A stretch of 8,860 nucleotides of DNA, taken from positions 1 to 8,860 of the forward strand of contig UQTM01000102.1 in the NCBI GenBank assembly GCA_900544025.1, in the 5' to 3' direction. A model generated the notes under the pieces. That model saw only the letters and a list, made by a program, of their open reading frames with translations, ran no database searches and was not told where the DNA came from. Within the stretch, counting starts at the first letter, position 1; each line of letters begins with the position of its first letter. The DNA comes from an uncultured Odoribacter sp. Its GTDB lineage: Bacteria > Bacteroidota > Bacteroidia > Bacteroidales > Marinifilaceae. The position numbers and the translations under genes were made by a program. Of this stretch, positions 1-6,125 are shown piece after piece.

Positions 1-729
1 ACGATAATTTTCGGAAGCAAGGCGGTGAACCCCGACACCCACCACCACCGCATCCGGCTTCACCATATCGGCGGTCACAAAATGCGGTTTCCCCAAAGCC
101 ACAATTAAAATATCGGCCTGGCGGGTAATCTCCCCTATATTTTGCGTACGGCTGTGACAAATCGTCACCGTGCAATCCGCATATTTATCTTTTCTCGACA
201 TCAGCACCGCCATAGGAGTTCCCACGATATTGCTACGCCCGATCACCACACAATGCTTGCCCTGAGTGGGAATGTCGTAACGTTTCAGCAATTCCACGAT
301 CCCGGCAGGAGTAGCCGGTAAATAAGCAGGCAGCCCCGTCACCATTTTACCGACATTACAGGGATGAAAACCATCCACGTCTTTGGCCGGATCGATCGCC
401 AGCAATACCTTTTGTTCAGAAATATGTTTCGGCAAAGGCAACTGAACGATATAGCCGTCCACATCCTCATCCTGATTCAGTTTGCCGACCACCTGCAACA
501 ATTGCTCCTCGGTCATATCTGCCGGATAACGCAACTCCGTGCTTTTAAAACCCACTTCCTGACAGGCTTTCACCTTACTGGCGACATAAGTTTCGCTGGC
601 AGGATCGTTTCCCACCAATACTGCCGCCAAATGAGGCGTTTTTTTACCGGCTGCCTTCATCCGGGCTACTTCATCCGCCAACTCCTGTTTTACCTGAGCC
701 GCGATTTTCTTACCATCGATTAATTCCAT
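1..729 (-). CDS. folD: Bifunctional methylenetetrahydrofolate dehydrogenase / methenyltetrahydrofolate cyclohydrolase FolD (C-terminus cut by window edge)
   Basis: Cytosolic NADP-dependent enzyme that interconverts 5,10-methylene-THF, 5,10-methenyl-THF and 10-formyl-THF, supplying one-carbon units for purines and formyl-Met-tRNA. The 243 codons present show the family signatures: SETYVASK at residues 45-52, holding the catalytic Tyr48 and Lys52; GYIVQLPLP at 91-99 with Gln95; PAKDVDGFHP at 113-122 with Asp118; and the Rossmann nucleotide-binding motif GRSNIVGTP at 163-171. Family members are about 285-300 residues, so some 45-55 residues lie outside the window. The ATG at 729 gives the usual N-terminus MELIDGKKIA. 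It follows ffh by 39 nt on the same strand, so co-transcription is likely. One oddity: residue 231 is Gly (codon at 37-39) in the stretch VVVGVGVHR, where the family normally has Asp (V-I-D-V-G). The identification is secure. Confidence 0.97.
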   Translation of the reverse strand, partial: MELIDGKKIAAQVKQELADEVARMKAAGKKTPHLAAVLVGNDPASETYVASKVKACQEVGFKSTELRYPADMTEEQLLQVVGKLNQDEDVDGYIVQLPLPKHISEQKVLLAIDPAKDVDGFHPCNVGKMVTGLPAYLPATPAGIVELLKRYDIPTQGKHCVVIGRSNIVGTPMAVLMSRKDKYADCTVTICHSRTQNIGEITRQADILIVALGKPHFVTADMVKPDAVVVGVGVHRLASENYR

Positions 730-768
730 GATCCTATATTTTCTTGATTCACACCACCGGATAACCGC

Positions 769-2094
769 TTAGCGTTTCATGCCCGGCATACGCCGCATGA
801 GTTTACCGCCACCGGACAGCATTTTCATCATTTTTTTCGATTCTTCAAACTGCTTCAACAGGCGATTGATATCCTGTACGGTCGTTCCGCTACCCTCGGC
901 TATACGTTTCCGGCGCGAACCGTTGATCAAAGAAGGATTTTCGCGCTCCAAGGGAGTCATGGAATAAATAATCGCTTCCACCCCTTTAAACGCATCGTCG
1001 TCGATATCTACATCTTTCAAAGCCTTGCCGACTCCGGGAATCATCGAAGCCAGGTCTTTGATATTACCCATCTTCTTAATCTGCTGAATCTGGCTCAGAA
1101 AATCGTTAAAATTAAACTGGTCGCGCGAAATCTTCCGTTGCAACTTCATCGCTTCTTCTGCATCGAACTGCTCTTGCGCCTTCTCCACCAAAGAAACAAT
1201 ATCCCCCATTCCCAAAATACGGTCGGCCATACGTTCCGGGTGGAAAGCATCCAAAGCCTCCAGTTTTTCACCCGTTCCTACGTACTTGATCGGCTTATTC
1301 ACCACCGTACGGATCGACAGGGCGGCACCACCACGGGTATCACCGTCGAGTTTCGTCAGGATCACCCCGTTGAAATCCAAACGGTCGTTAAATTCTTTTG
1401 CCGTATTCACAGCATCCTGTCCTGTCATGGCATCCACAACAAACAGCGTTTCATTCGGATGAATCGCCTCTTTGATCGCAGTGATCTCGTTCATCATTTG
1501 CTCGTCCACCGCCAAACGTCCCGCAGTATCGACGATAACCACATCGAATCCCTTGCTGCGGGCATATTTAACAGCATCCTGTGCAATCTTCACCGGATCC
1601 TTACTGTTCTCATCGGTATATACCTCCACCCCGATCTGTTCTCCCAGCACTCTCAACTGCTCGATAGCTGCCGGACGGTAAACGTCGCCGGCCACCAACA
1701 AAGGATTCTTTCCTTTTTTCGTCTTTAATAAATTTGCAAACTTACCGGAAAAAGTGGTCTTACCGGAACCCTGCAAACCGGACATTAAAATAATAGCGGG
1801 ATTTCCCTTAATATCCACCTCTACATTTTTTCCGCCCATCAGCTCCGCCAATTCGTCGTGAACGATCTTCACCATCATCTGTCCCGGCTTCACGGCCGTC
1901 AGCACATTCATACCCAAAGCCTTTTCTTTCACCCGGTTGGTGAAATCCTTAGCGATCTTATAATTGACATCAGCGTCAAGCAATGAACGCCTCACTTCCT
2001 TCAATGTCTCGGCAACATTAAGTTCCGTAATCTTTCCCTGTCCCTTTAACACCTTGAAAGACCGTTCCAGCCTCTCGGATAAATTCTCAAACAT
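769..2094 (-). CDS. ffh: Signal recognition particle GTPase Ffh (SRP54)
   Basis: Protein subunit of the bacterial signal recognition particle. It binds 4.5S/SRP RNA and hydrophobic signal sequences emerging from the ribosome, and delivers them to the receptor FtsY at the inner membrane. All 441 residues are present. The N domain is a helical bundle at residues 1 to about 95. The GTPase domain has the P-loop GLQGSGKTT at 106-114, DVYRPAA at 137-143, DTAGR at 189-193 and the guanine-specificity motif TKLDGD at 247-252. The M domain from about 320 carries the RNA-binding segment SRRKRIAEGSG at 393-403 and a Met-rich tail (MMKMLSGGGKLMRRMPGMKR). Length matches bacterial Ffh. The ATG at 2094 is preceded by AAGGAA 7 nt upstream, one of the few Shine-Dalgarno-like sites here. 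It lies 40 nt after the ACT-domain gene and 39 nt before folD. No SRP RNA gene was recognised nearby. Confidence 0.98.
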   Translation of the reverse strand: MFENLSERLERSFKVLKGQGKITELNVAETLKEVRRSLLDADVNYKIAKDFTNRVKEKALGMNVLTAVKPGQMMVKIVHDELAELMGGKNVEVDIKGNPAIILMSGLQGSGKTTFSGKFANLLKTKKGKNPLLVAGDVYRPAAIEQLRVLGEQIGVEVYTDENSKDPVKIAQDAVKYARSKGFDVVIVDTAGRLAVDEQMMNEITAIKEAIHPNETLFVVDAMTGQDAVNTAKEFNDRLDFNGVILTKLDGDTRGGAALSIRTVVNKPIKYVGTGEKLEALDAFHPERMADRILGMGDIVSLVEKAQEQFDAEEAMKLQRKISRDQFNFNDFLSQIQQIKKMGNIKDLASMIPGVGKALKDVDIDDDAFKGVEAIIYSMTPLERENPSLINGSRRKRIAEGSGTTVQDINRLLKQFEESKKMMKMLSGGGKLMRRMPGMKR

Positions 2095-2134
2095 ATATCA
2101 GTTCCTTATATTAATGATTACATTTTGTCCAAAA

Positions 2135-2794
2135 TCAACGCTTCCCGATATTTTTAAGCACCACAAAAGTGGTATCGATCAACGAATTATCCACCACCAC
2201 GGTAAACTCGTTCGTCGAAGAAATCACCTCCGTCAGGTTAATCCCTTCCCACGACAACTCTTTCATAATAGTATAATAAAAACCGGGCTGCATGCTGTTC
2301 CCCTTCGGCAACTTCAACGTAACGGACGATAAACCCGACTGCTTGAACAAACAGATTTCGTCTTTGAAATAATCGTCGATCAGCTCCTCCATCGTATCGC
2401 TGATAACTAAATTCGTTTCAAAAACACCTTGCACCAGGGTGTAAAACACATCATCGTTTTTCACCAGATTTTTAAGCACCTCGATATGGCAATCCAGCAA
2501 AGTCGGGGAATTCTTAAACGTATAATCGCAAAGATTACTCCGCAATATAATATCTCCCATATTGTTCAGCAACTTATTCAGCTGTACCTGCTCTCTCACC
2601 TGTAAATAAGGAGCCAAACGATTTAAAGCCATGACAATGGCTCCTGTGTTCACTTCTTTTTTCAACGACCGCTCTACTTCCCCCTGCAACTGGCGGGCTA
2701 ACGACGATACATTTATAATCCCCGCCGCCAGCGATTCGGACAAATACGGGCGGTGCTTTACAATATCTTCTACAACATGAGAAATACTTACCAT
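2135..2794 (-). CDS. ACT-domain protein, conserved in Bacteroidetes (possible ligand-sensing regulator)
   Basis: A 219-residue cytosolic protein with no signal peptide or membrane segment. The N-terminal 65 residues are helical and resemble a winged-helix-like segment (pattern VVEDIV..RPYLSESLAAGIINVSSLA). The C-terminal part from about residue 155 has an ACT-like beta-alpha-beta-beta pattern: SSVTLKLP, a helix around YYTIMKELSWEGINL, then LTEVISSTNEFTVVVDNS and a closing helix. A second, weaker ACT-like half may lie at about 115-145 (FYTLVQGVFETNLVISDTMEEL). ACT domains usually bind amino acids or other small molecules, so ligand-responsive regulation is an inference; the ligand and target are unknown. 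It has no kinase domain, so an aspartate kinase label, which ACT homology can attract, would be wrong. It is the first gene of the cluster with ffh and folD, with its own promoter just upstream. The ATG at 2794 sits 22 nt after that promoter's -7 element. Confidence 0.87.
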   Translation of the reverse strand: MVSISHVVEDIVKHRPYLSESLAAGIINVSSLARQLQGEVERSLKKEVNTGAIVMALNRLAPYLQVREQVQLNKLLNNMGDIILRSNLCDYTFKNSPTLLDCHIEVLKNLVKNDDVFYTLVQGVFETNLVISDTMEELIDDYFKDEICLFKQSGLSSVTLKLPKGNSMQPGFYYTIMKELSWEGINLTEVISSTNEFTVVVDNSLIDTTFVVLKNIGKR

Positions 2795-2815
2795 ACTCTA
2801 CTGTTTAATTTTGAA

Positions 2816-2848
2816 CAAAAATAATCCTTTTTAGTCAAAACAGTCAAA
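2816..2848 (-). promoter_or_regulatory. Bacteroidetes-type promoter for the ACT gene-ffh-folD cluster
   Basis: On the minus strand TATTTTTG (2823-2816) matches the Bacteroidetes -7 consensus TAnnTTTG exactly, and TTTG (2848-2845) stands 21 nt upstream as the -33 element. A second TTTTGAC lies between them. Transcription would begin about 7 nt downstream, near 2809, leaving a very short AT-rich leader before the ATG at 2794. The motif match is direct; activity is inferred. Confidence 0.6.
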
Positions 2849-3120
2849 TTATTCCCGTTTTATTTCTTTGTTTTTATAAAACTTTTCGGATACCTGGAAA
2901 TTTGTATAATTTCTTCATCTTTCAAACGGATCCATACCTTAAATGTTCTTTTCCCCTCGCTCAGTCCGACCGTCCCCCTCCGGCAGGTTATCATCTCCCC
3001 GTATTCCCTCCGGTATAATAACTATTGCGTAAAAATATCTTTCCAGCAAGGCTACCATAATCACGAATATCCACAAAATTTGTCATAACCTTATCGGCCT
3101 GCCACATGCAGAGAACATTC

Positions 3121-3156
3121 CAAAATCGAAACGGAGGGTTTACATGTGCCCTCCGT
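3121..3156 (-). terminator. Probable intrinsic terminator downstream of the GH20 gene
   Basis: On the minus strand an 8-bp perfect stem, ACGGAGGG (3156-3149) with CCCTCCGT (3138-3131), encloses a 10-nt loop and is followed by TTCGATTTTG. The T-rich side is present only in minus-strand orientation, which fits termination of transcripts from the GH20 gene about 150 nt past its stop codon. The T-tract is interrupted, so efficiency is uncertain. Confidence 0.5.
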
Positions 3157-3244
3157 CTGGATTCCGGTTAAGATCGCCACACCTTATCTGTGCGCCGATA
3201 AATTGGACCGTCTTAAACACCGTCCCTGCGAAACTTCAATTCAG

Positions 3245-3282
3245 ATCGCTATTCCGGTCGGAGACCGACCGGAAATAACGAT
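3245..3282 (-). repeat. Long near-perfect inverted repeat (17-bp hairpin, triloop) just after the GH20 gene
   Basis: The core TTCCGGTCGG (3252-3261), AGA loop and CCGACCGGAA (3265-3274) is a perfect 10-bp stem. It extends by seven more pairs (3245-3251 with 3276-3282), with one bulged base at 3275. In a minus-strand RNA the 3249/3278 pair is a G-U wobble; in a plus-strand RNA it would be a C-A mismatch, so the structure favours a minus-strand transcript. It starts 22 nt beyond the GH20 stop codon and has no T-run, so it looks more like an mRNA 3' end stabiliser or RNA structure than a classic terminator. Confidence 0.65.
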
Positions 3283-3303
3283 ACAACTGCCCAAAATTCA
3301 ATA

Positions 3304-5670
3304 TCAATATAATTTTTTATTATATACTTCCAACGTCTTCAATTTACCTTTAAATCCTTTTTCCAAATCTCCGATATATTGCAAAGGAAATACCAGGGTA
3401 TGCTGTATATACATAGCGCTTTCATTACCCGACTTATTCTTTACCACCCGCTTCTGGCTTTGCAAATGCTCGACCAGCTTGCCGTCCACATACAAGGCTG
3501 TCCCCTTGTTATCCCCCTGAATGGCGACATTAATCCACTTGCCGGCTTCAGGTACATAATTAAACGTATAAGAATAGCCTTCCCGCTTAAAACCTAACTT
3601 TCCGCTTCCTTCCGCATTCAACGAAACCACAGCATTCGGCGACTTAAACAACACCGCATCGGCCTCATTGCCTGCCGAGGGACAAAGATCGAAACGTACA
3701 GTATAATTATACCCGATTTCCGGCACAGGCAACTCTGCCCGGGTATTTCCGGCAAAAACAATTCCGTCCGTCTTATCTACTTTGGCATTCTTAACCCGGC
3801 TCATATCGTACCCGTTCCCGGACTGATCTTTTTGAATCCCTTTAGCAGCCTCGTATTTCAACACAACTTCGCTCATCGAAGGTACCTTAGCCATAATATT
3901 TATGCCGGGTGCTTCAATCATCGTCGATGCCAATTGGTTAAAACGGGCATAATCCGCACCCTCACGTCCGCCTGTCCACATTTTTTCTGCCAGCACTTGC
4001 ATAGCGGGGAAAGCTCGGTGATGCACATCCTTCTCAGTGATTCTATTCCCGGAATGATCGTTCCACACGGCAAAAGTGCCGCCGAGCACCTGAGGATGTC
4101 CCATGGGGAACAACTGATTCCCAATCCTCACAGGTTCCCAGCTATCATAGAGATATTTCGTATTCAAATAATCATAATAATATCCGGCTGCCGGTACAAT
4201 ATAAAGATAACCGTCCGGCGTACTGATCAGATCGAAGCCCAACCGAATCATCTCTTTGGGATTGGCATAACCGTTATACCAGGCATTCATAATCACCCCT
4301 TCGGAAATCACCGGAGTTTTTCCCGGAGCATGCGACAATGCCCCCCAAAGCCGTGCCCGTTTACCGAAACTCTGCACATAACGCAAATAGTGATCGGTGA
4401 AAGCGCGGAATTCTTCGGCAGCCTCTCTGGAATATTCATCCGTACCGATATGTACCTCCGGCCCGGCAAACACCGGATCGTCACCCTCTAAATACTCCCG
4501 AAACAAAGAATCCAAAAAAGGATAGATTTCAGGATTGAACAAATCCAAATGATCCATCCCGTATTTCTCGCTCCCCAACGACTTCCGGAAATGGCTAAAT
4601 GCCAATGAGTGAGCCGGCACATCGATCTCCGGCACAACATTCACACCGTAAACCATCGCATTTTTTTGCAATGTATTAAACTCCTTCTTCGTATAATGCC
4701 CGTCTTTCGCCGTCAATTCCGGAAAATAATCCGATTCCAAGCGAAAAGCCGCATAAGTCTTATCCCAATCGTTATCGAAAAACTGCACGAAACCGTTGTC
4801 ATTCAAATGGACATGAAACTCATTCATCTTATAGTAAGACATGATTTTCACATAATCCTGCAAAAAAGGCAGGGATATAAACTTCCGGGCAACATCCAGC
4901 ATAAATCCCCGGCGGGAATATTTCGGATAATCGCGGGTGGTACCTTTCACCAACTCCGTCCCCTGTTGCTGCAACATCTGCAACAACGAACGGGTAGCCC
5001 AAAAAGCACCTCTGGCAGCCGGAGCCTCGATGGTCACACCCTCTCCGATCGTCATACGGTAACCTTCCTCTCCTAACTGCGTGTCGGAAGTCTCTAACGT
5101 CATGTAAATGGCATTCTTCTCCGGCTTTCCGGCCTTTACCACATATTTCCAATTTCCCAAGACCTTCAAATCTTCTGCCAAAGCCTCCGCTCCGGCCTGC
5201 AACTTCCCGGCATAAACCGGATCGATAACGATCGTCCCTTTTTTAGGAAAGGAAAATTTTCCGGTAGCTCCGACCCACTCCCGCAAAGCAGGAACAACGG
5301 CGGGACAAGCATTTCCCCCCGGCACATTCTTCCCTTCACCCTTCACTTCCACACTTAAAGAAGTAATATCTTTTTCCAGACCTGCCCCCTGATCCTTCAA
5401 CACAAAATATAACTGCACTTTCTGGTCCGTCAACGGCATACCCACCCGGCCTCCGGCATCGACCACCGGCAGTTTATCCGTTCCTTTCAATTCCAGCGAA
5501 TAACCTTCCGGCACCTGTGGAAATCGGATTTTTTTATCTCCTTCCCGGAACTCCGGCATCTTCAAGGTCTCTGCAACATTTTCCAACTTACTCATTCTCA
5601 CGCTATCCACAGCAGCGCAAAGATTCAGGTAAAGCAAAACACCCAAACCAGTTAAAATACATTTTACCAT
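3304..5670 (-). CDS. Exported GH20 beta-N-acetylhexosaminidase-family enzyme with C-terminal LamG-like domain
   Basis: Glycoside hydrolase family 20 enzyme of 788 residues, expected to remove terminal GlcNAc/GalNAc (or a related disaccharide) by substrate-assisted catalysis in the periplasm or at the cell surface. Residues 1-20 form a type I signal peptide with likely cleavage after CAA; Cys18 follows Leu, so a lipobox is unlikely. Residues about 30-130 are a beta-rich segment of unclear family. The GH20b-like domain spans about 140-248. The TIM barrel begins at RRGFMLDVARKF (253-264) and includes FHVHLND (285-291), EIDVPAHS (348-355) and the catalytic pair Asp411-Glu412 in HIGTDEY (407-413). 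Trp464 and Trp536 are candidate acetamido-pocket residues. From about 600 to the end is a LamG/concanavalin-like jelly roll (AGKWINVAIQGDNKGTALYVDG). The DEY form of the motif recalls the lacto-N-biosidase side of GH20, but the substrate cannot be assigned. No SusC/D genes are adjacent. Confidence 0.95.
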   Translation of the reverse strand: MVKCILTGLGVLLYLNLCAAVDSVRMSKLENVAETLKMPEFREGDKKIRFPQVPEGYSLELKGTDKLPVVDAGGRVGMPLTDQKVQLYFVLKDQGAGLEKDITSLSVEVKGEGKNVPGGNACPAVVPALREWVGATGKFSFPKKGTIVIDPVYAGKLQAGAEALAEDLKVLGNWKYVVKAGKPEKNAIYMTLETSDTQLGEEGYRMTIGEGVTIEAPAARGAFWATRSLLQMLQQQGTELVKGTTRDYPKYSRRGFMLDVARKFISLPFLQDYVKIMSYYKMNEFHVHLNDNGFVQFFDNDWDKTYAAFRLESDYFPELTAKDGHYTKKEFNTLQKNAMVYGVNVVPEIDVPAHSLAFSHFRKSLGSEKYGMDHLDLFNPEIYPFLDSLFREYLEGDDPVFAGPEVHIGTDEYSREAAEEFRAFTDHYLRYVQSFGKRARLWGALSHAPGKTPVISEGVIMNAWYNGYANPKEMIRLGFDLISTPDGYLYIVPAAGYYYDYLNTKYLYDSWEPVRIGNQLFPMGHPQVLGGTFAVWNDHSGNRITEKDVHHRAFPAMQVLAEKMWTGGREGADYARFNQLASTMIEAPGINIMAKVPSMSEVVLKYEAAKGIQKDQSGNGYDMSRVKNAKVDKTDGIVFAGNTRAELPVPEIGYNYTVRFDLCPSAGNEADAVLFKSPNAVVSLNAEGSGKLGFKREGYSYTFNYVPEAGKWINVAIQGDNKGTALYVDGKLVEHLQSQKRVVKNKSGNESAMYIQHTLVFPLQYIGDLEKGFKGKLKTLEVYNKKLY

Positions 5671-5824
5671 ATAGTTCTATTTTAATTTATTTATACGTCT
5701 CACCCAATCGATATAACACGATAAAGCATGTATGCACTTTTCGCCCAAACGAACCGATTATCATCTTTATCATATCGCGCAGCCACAGGTAGGGCACTAC
5801 CCGGTTAAATAAGAAAAATAATTT

Positions 5825-5854
5825 TTTGCACAGCCATTTATTTTAATATATTTG
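5825..5854 (+). promoter_or_regulatory. Plus-strand promoter-like sequence pointing away from the GH20 gene
   Basis: TTTG (5825-5828) and TATATTTG (5847-5854) match the Bacteroidetes -33 and -7 elements with an 18-nt spacer, a better fit than the opposing minus-strand promoter. No plus-strand gene follows; the first ATG (5872) opens only 13 codons. It could start an antisense or small RNA, or be a chance match in AT-rich DNA. Confidence 0.3.
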
Positions 5855-5855
5855 A

Positions 5856-5883
5856 CAAATATAATAAACAAATGAAAATTCAA
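5856..5883 (-). promoter_or_regulatory. Candidate promoter for the GH20 gene
   Basis: On the minus strand TATATTTG (5863-5856) is an exact TAnnTTTG -7 element, with TTG (5883-5881) 17 nt upstream as a partial -33 element. Transcription from here would give a leader of roughly 180 nt before the GH20 ATG at 5670, unusually long compared with the other promoters here. A second TATATTTG at 5896-5889 may be a tandem promoter, but it lacks a clear -33 element. Confidence 0.42.
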
Positions 5884-6125
5884 TGCAACAAATATACACA
5901 GATTCCTCTTTAAACTGTTAAAATTATACAACGACGCAGTATCTTTCTCCTCATAATTTTAATTTAGAAACCACTTGAAAAGCCCCTCTTTGATTGTCTC
6001 ACACAGCAATTTTATACACCTATAAAGAAAATTTTCCGTAAAGTCCGGTTCTTCCGGCTGTCCTGCTTTTCCTTTCTGCCTTTACCTCCGCCACAATTTT
6101 ACTTCATTTTTCTAAAGAGATTCAC

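Larger units (their letters stand above)
2849..3303. other. Noncoding stretch between the GH20 gene and the ACT gene: hairpins, terminator and two micro-ORFs
   Basis: No recognisable protein family spans this stretch. Three things can be seen. The half next to the GH20 stop codon is rich in inverted repeats: 3245-3282; a weaker one at 3173-3199 with ATCG/CGAT and CACA/TGTG arms; and 3131-3156. The other half holds two minus-strand micro-ORFs that overlap by stop/start. One is 3107-2991 (38 codons beginning MWQADKVMTNF). The other is 2994-2860 (44 codons, beginning MITCRRGTVG and ending SFIKTKK), with GGGGAG directly before its ATG. The heptamer CGGAGGG occurs three times on the minus strand. 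Neither micro-ORF has a recognised homologue or a TAnnTTTG element. Possible readings are a long structured 3' UTR, a small RNA, or a dispersed intergenic repeat whose frames look coding by chance. Confidence 0.5.
5671..6125. other. Noncoding stretch between the deacylase and GH20 genes
   Basis: This AT-rich stretch codes for no recognisable protein. It holds three TATATTTG boxes: minus strand 5896-5889 and 5863-5856, and plus strand 5847-5854. The middle minus-strand box and the plus-strand box form one palindrome. Between the promoter region and the GH20 start are a 10-codon minus-strand ORF (5837-5805, MAVQKIIFLI), a small GGTAG/CTACC hairpin around 5788-5801 and a 28-codon ORF (5773-5687) ending 16 nt before the GH20 ATG. 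The part nearer the deacylase has only weak hairpins: CCGG arms around 6045-6060 and TTTATA/TATAAA at 6011-6026. No convincing terminator for the deacylase was found. Confidence 0.5.

Noticed and set aside
1138..1728. Long plus-strand open frame opposite ffh
   Set aside because: It lies wholly inside the secure ffh gene on the other strand, has no recognisable domain, and its composition is that of a reverse-strand shadow.
2795..3303. SRP RNA gene next to ffh
   Set aside because: Although structured and near ffh, the region lacks the conserved GGAA tetraloop and asymmetric-loop motif expected of SRP RNA.
3146..3520. 124-codon plus-strand open frame across the GH20 3' end
   Set aside because: More than half lies antisense to the GH20 gene, and the remainder covers the hairpin block; no domain recognised.
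3832..4491. 219-codon plus-strand open frame opposite the GH20 catalytic domain
   Set aside because: Shadow of the GH20 gene; no domain, and its His/Ile-rich composition mirrors the reverse complement of coding sequence.
4829..5152. 107-codon minus-strand frame within the GH20 gene
   Set aside because: Out-of-frame overlap inside an intact GH20 reading frame that shows continuous family motifs, so it is not a frameshifted piece.
5959..6081. 40-codon minus-strand open frame (contains PEEPDFTENFLYRCIKLLC) after the deacylase
   Set aside because: It looks mildly protein-like, but it has no start codon except a late TTG, follows an in-frame stop and matches nothing known; probably chance or an unrecognisable relic.
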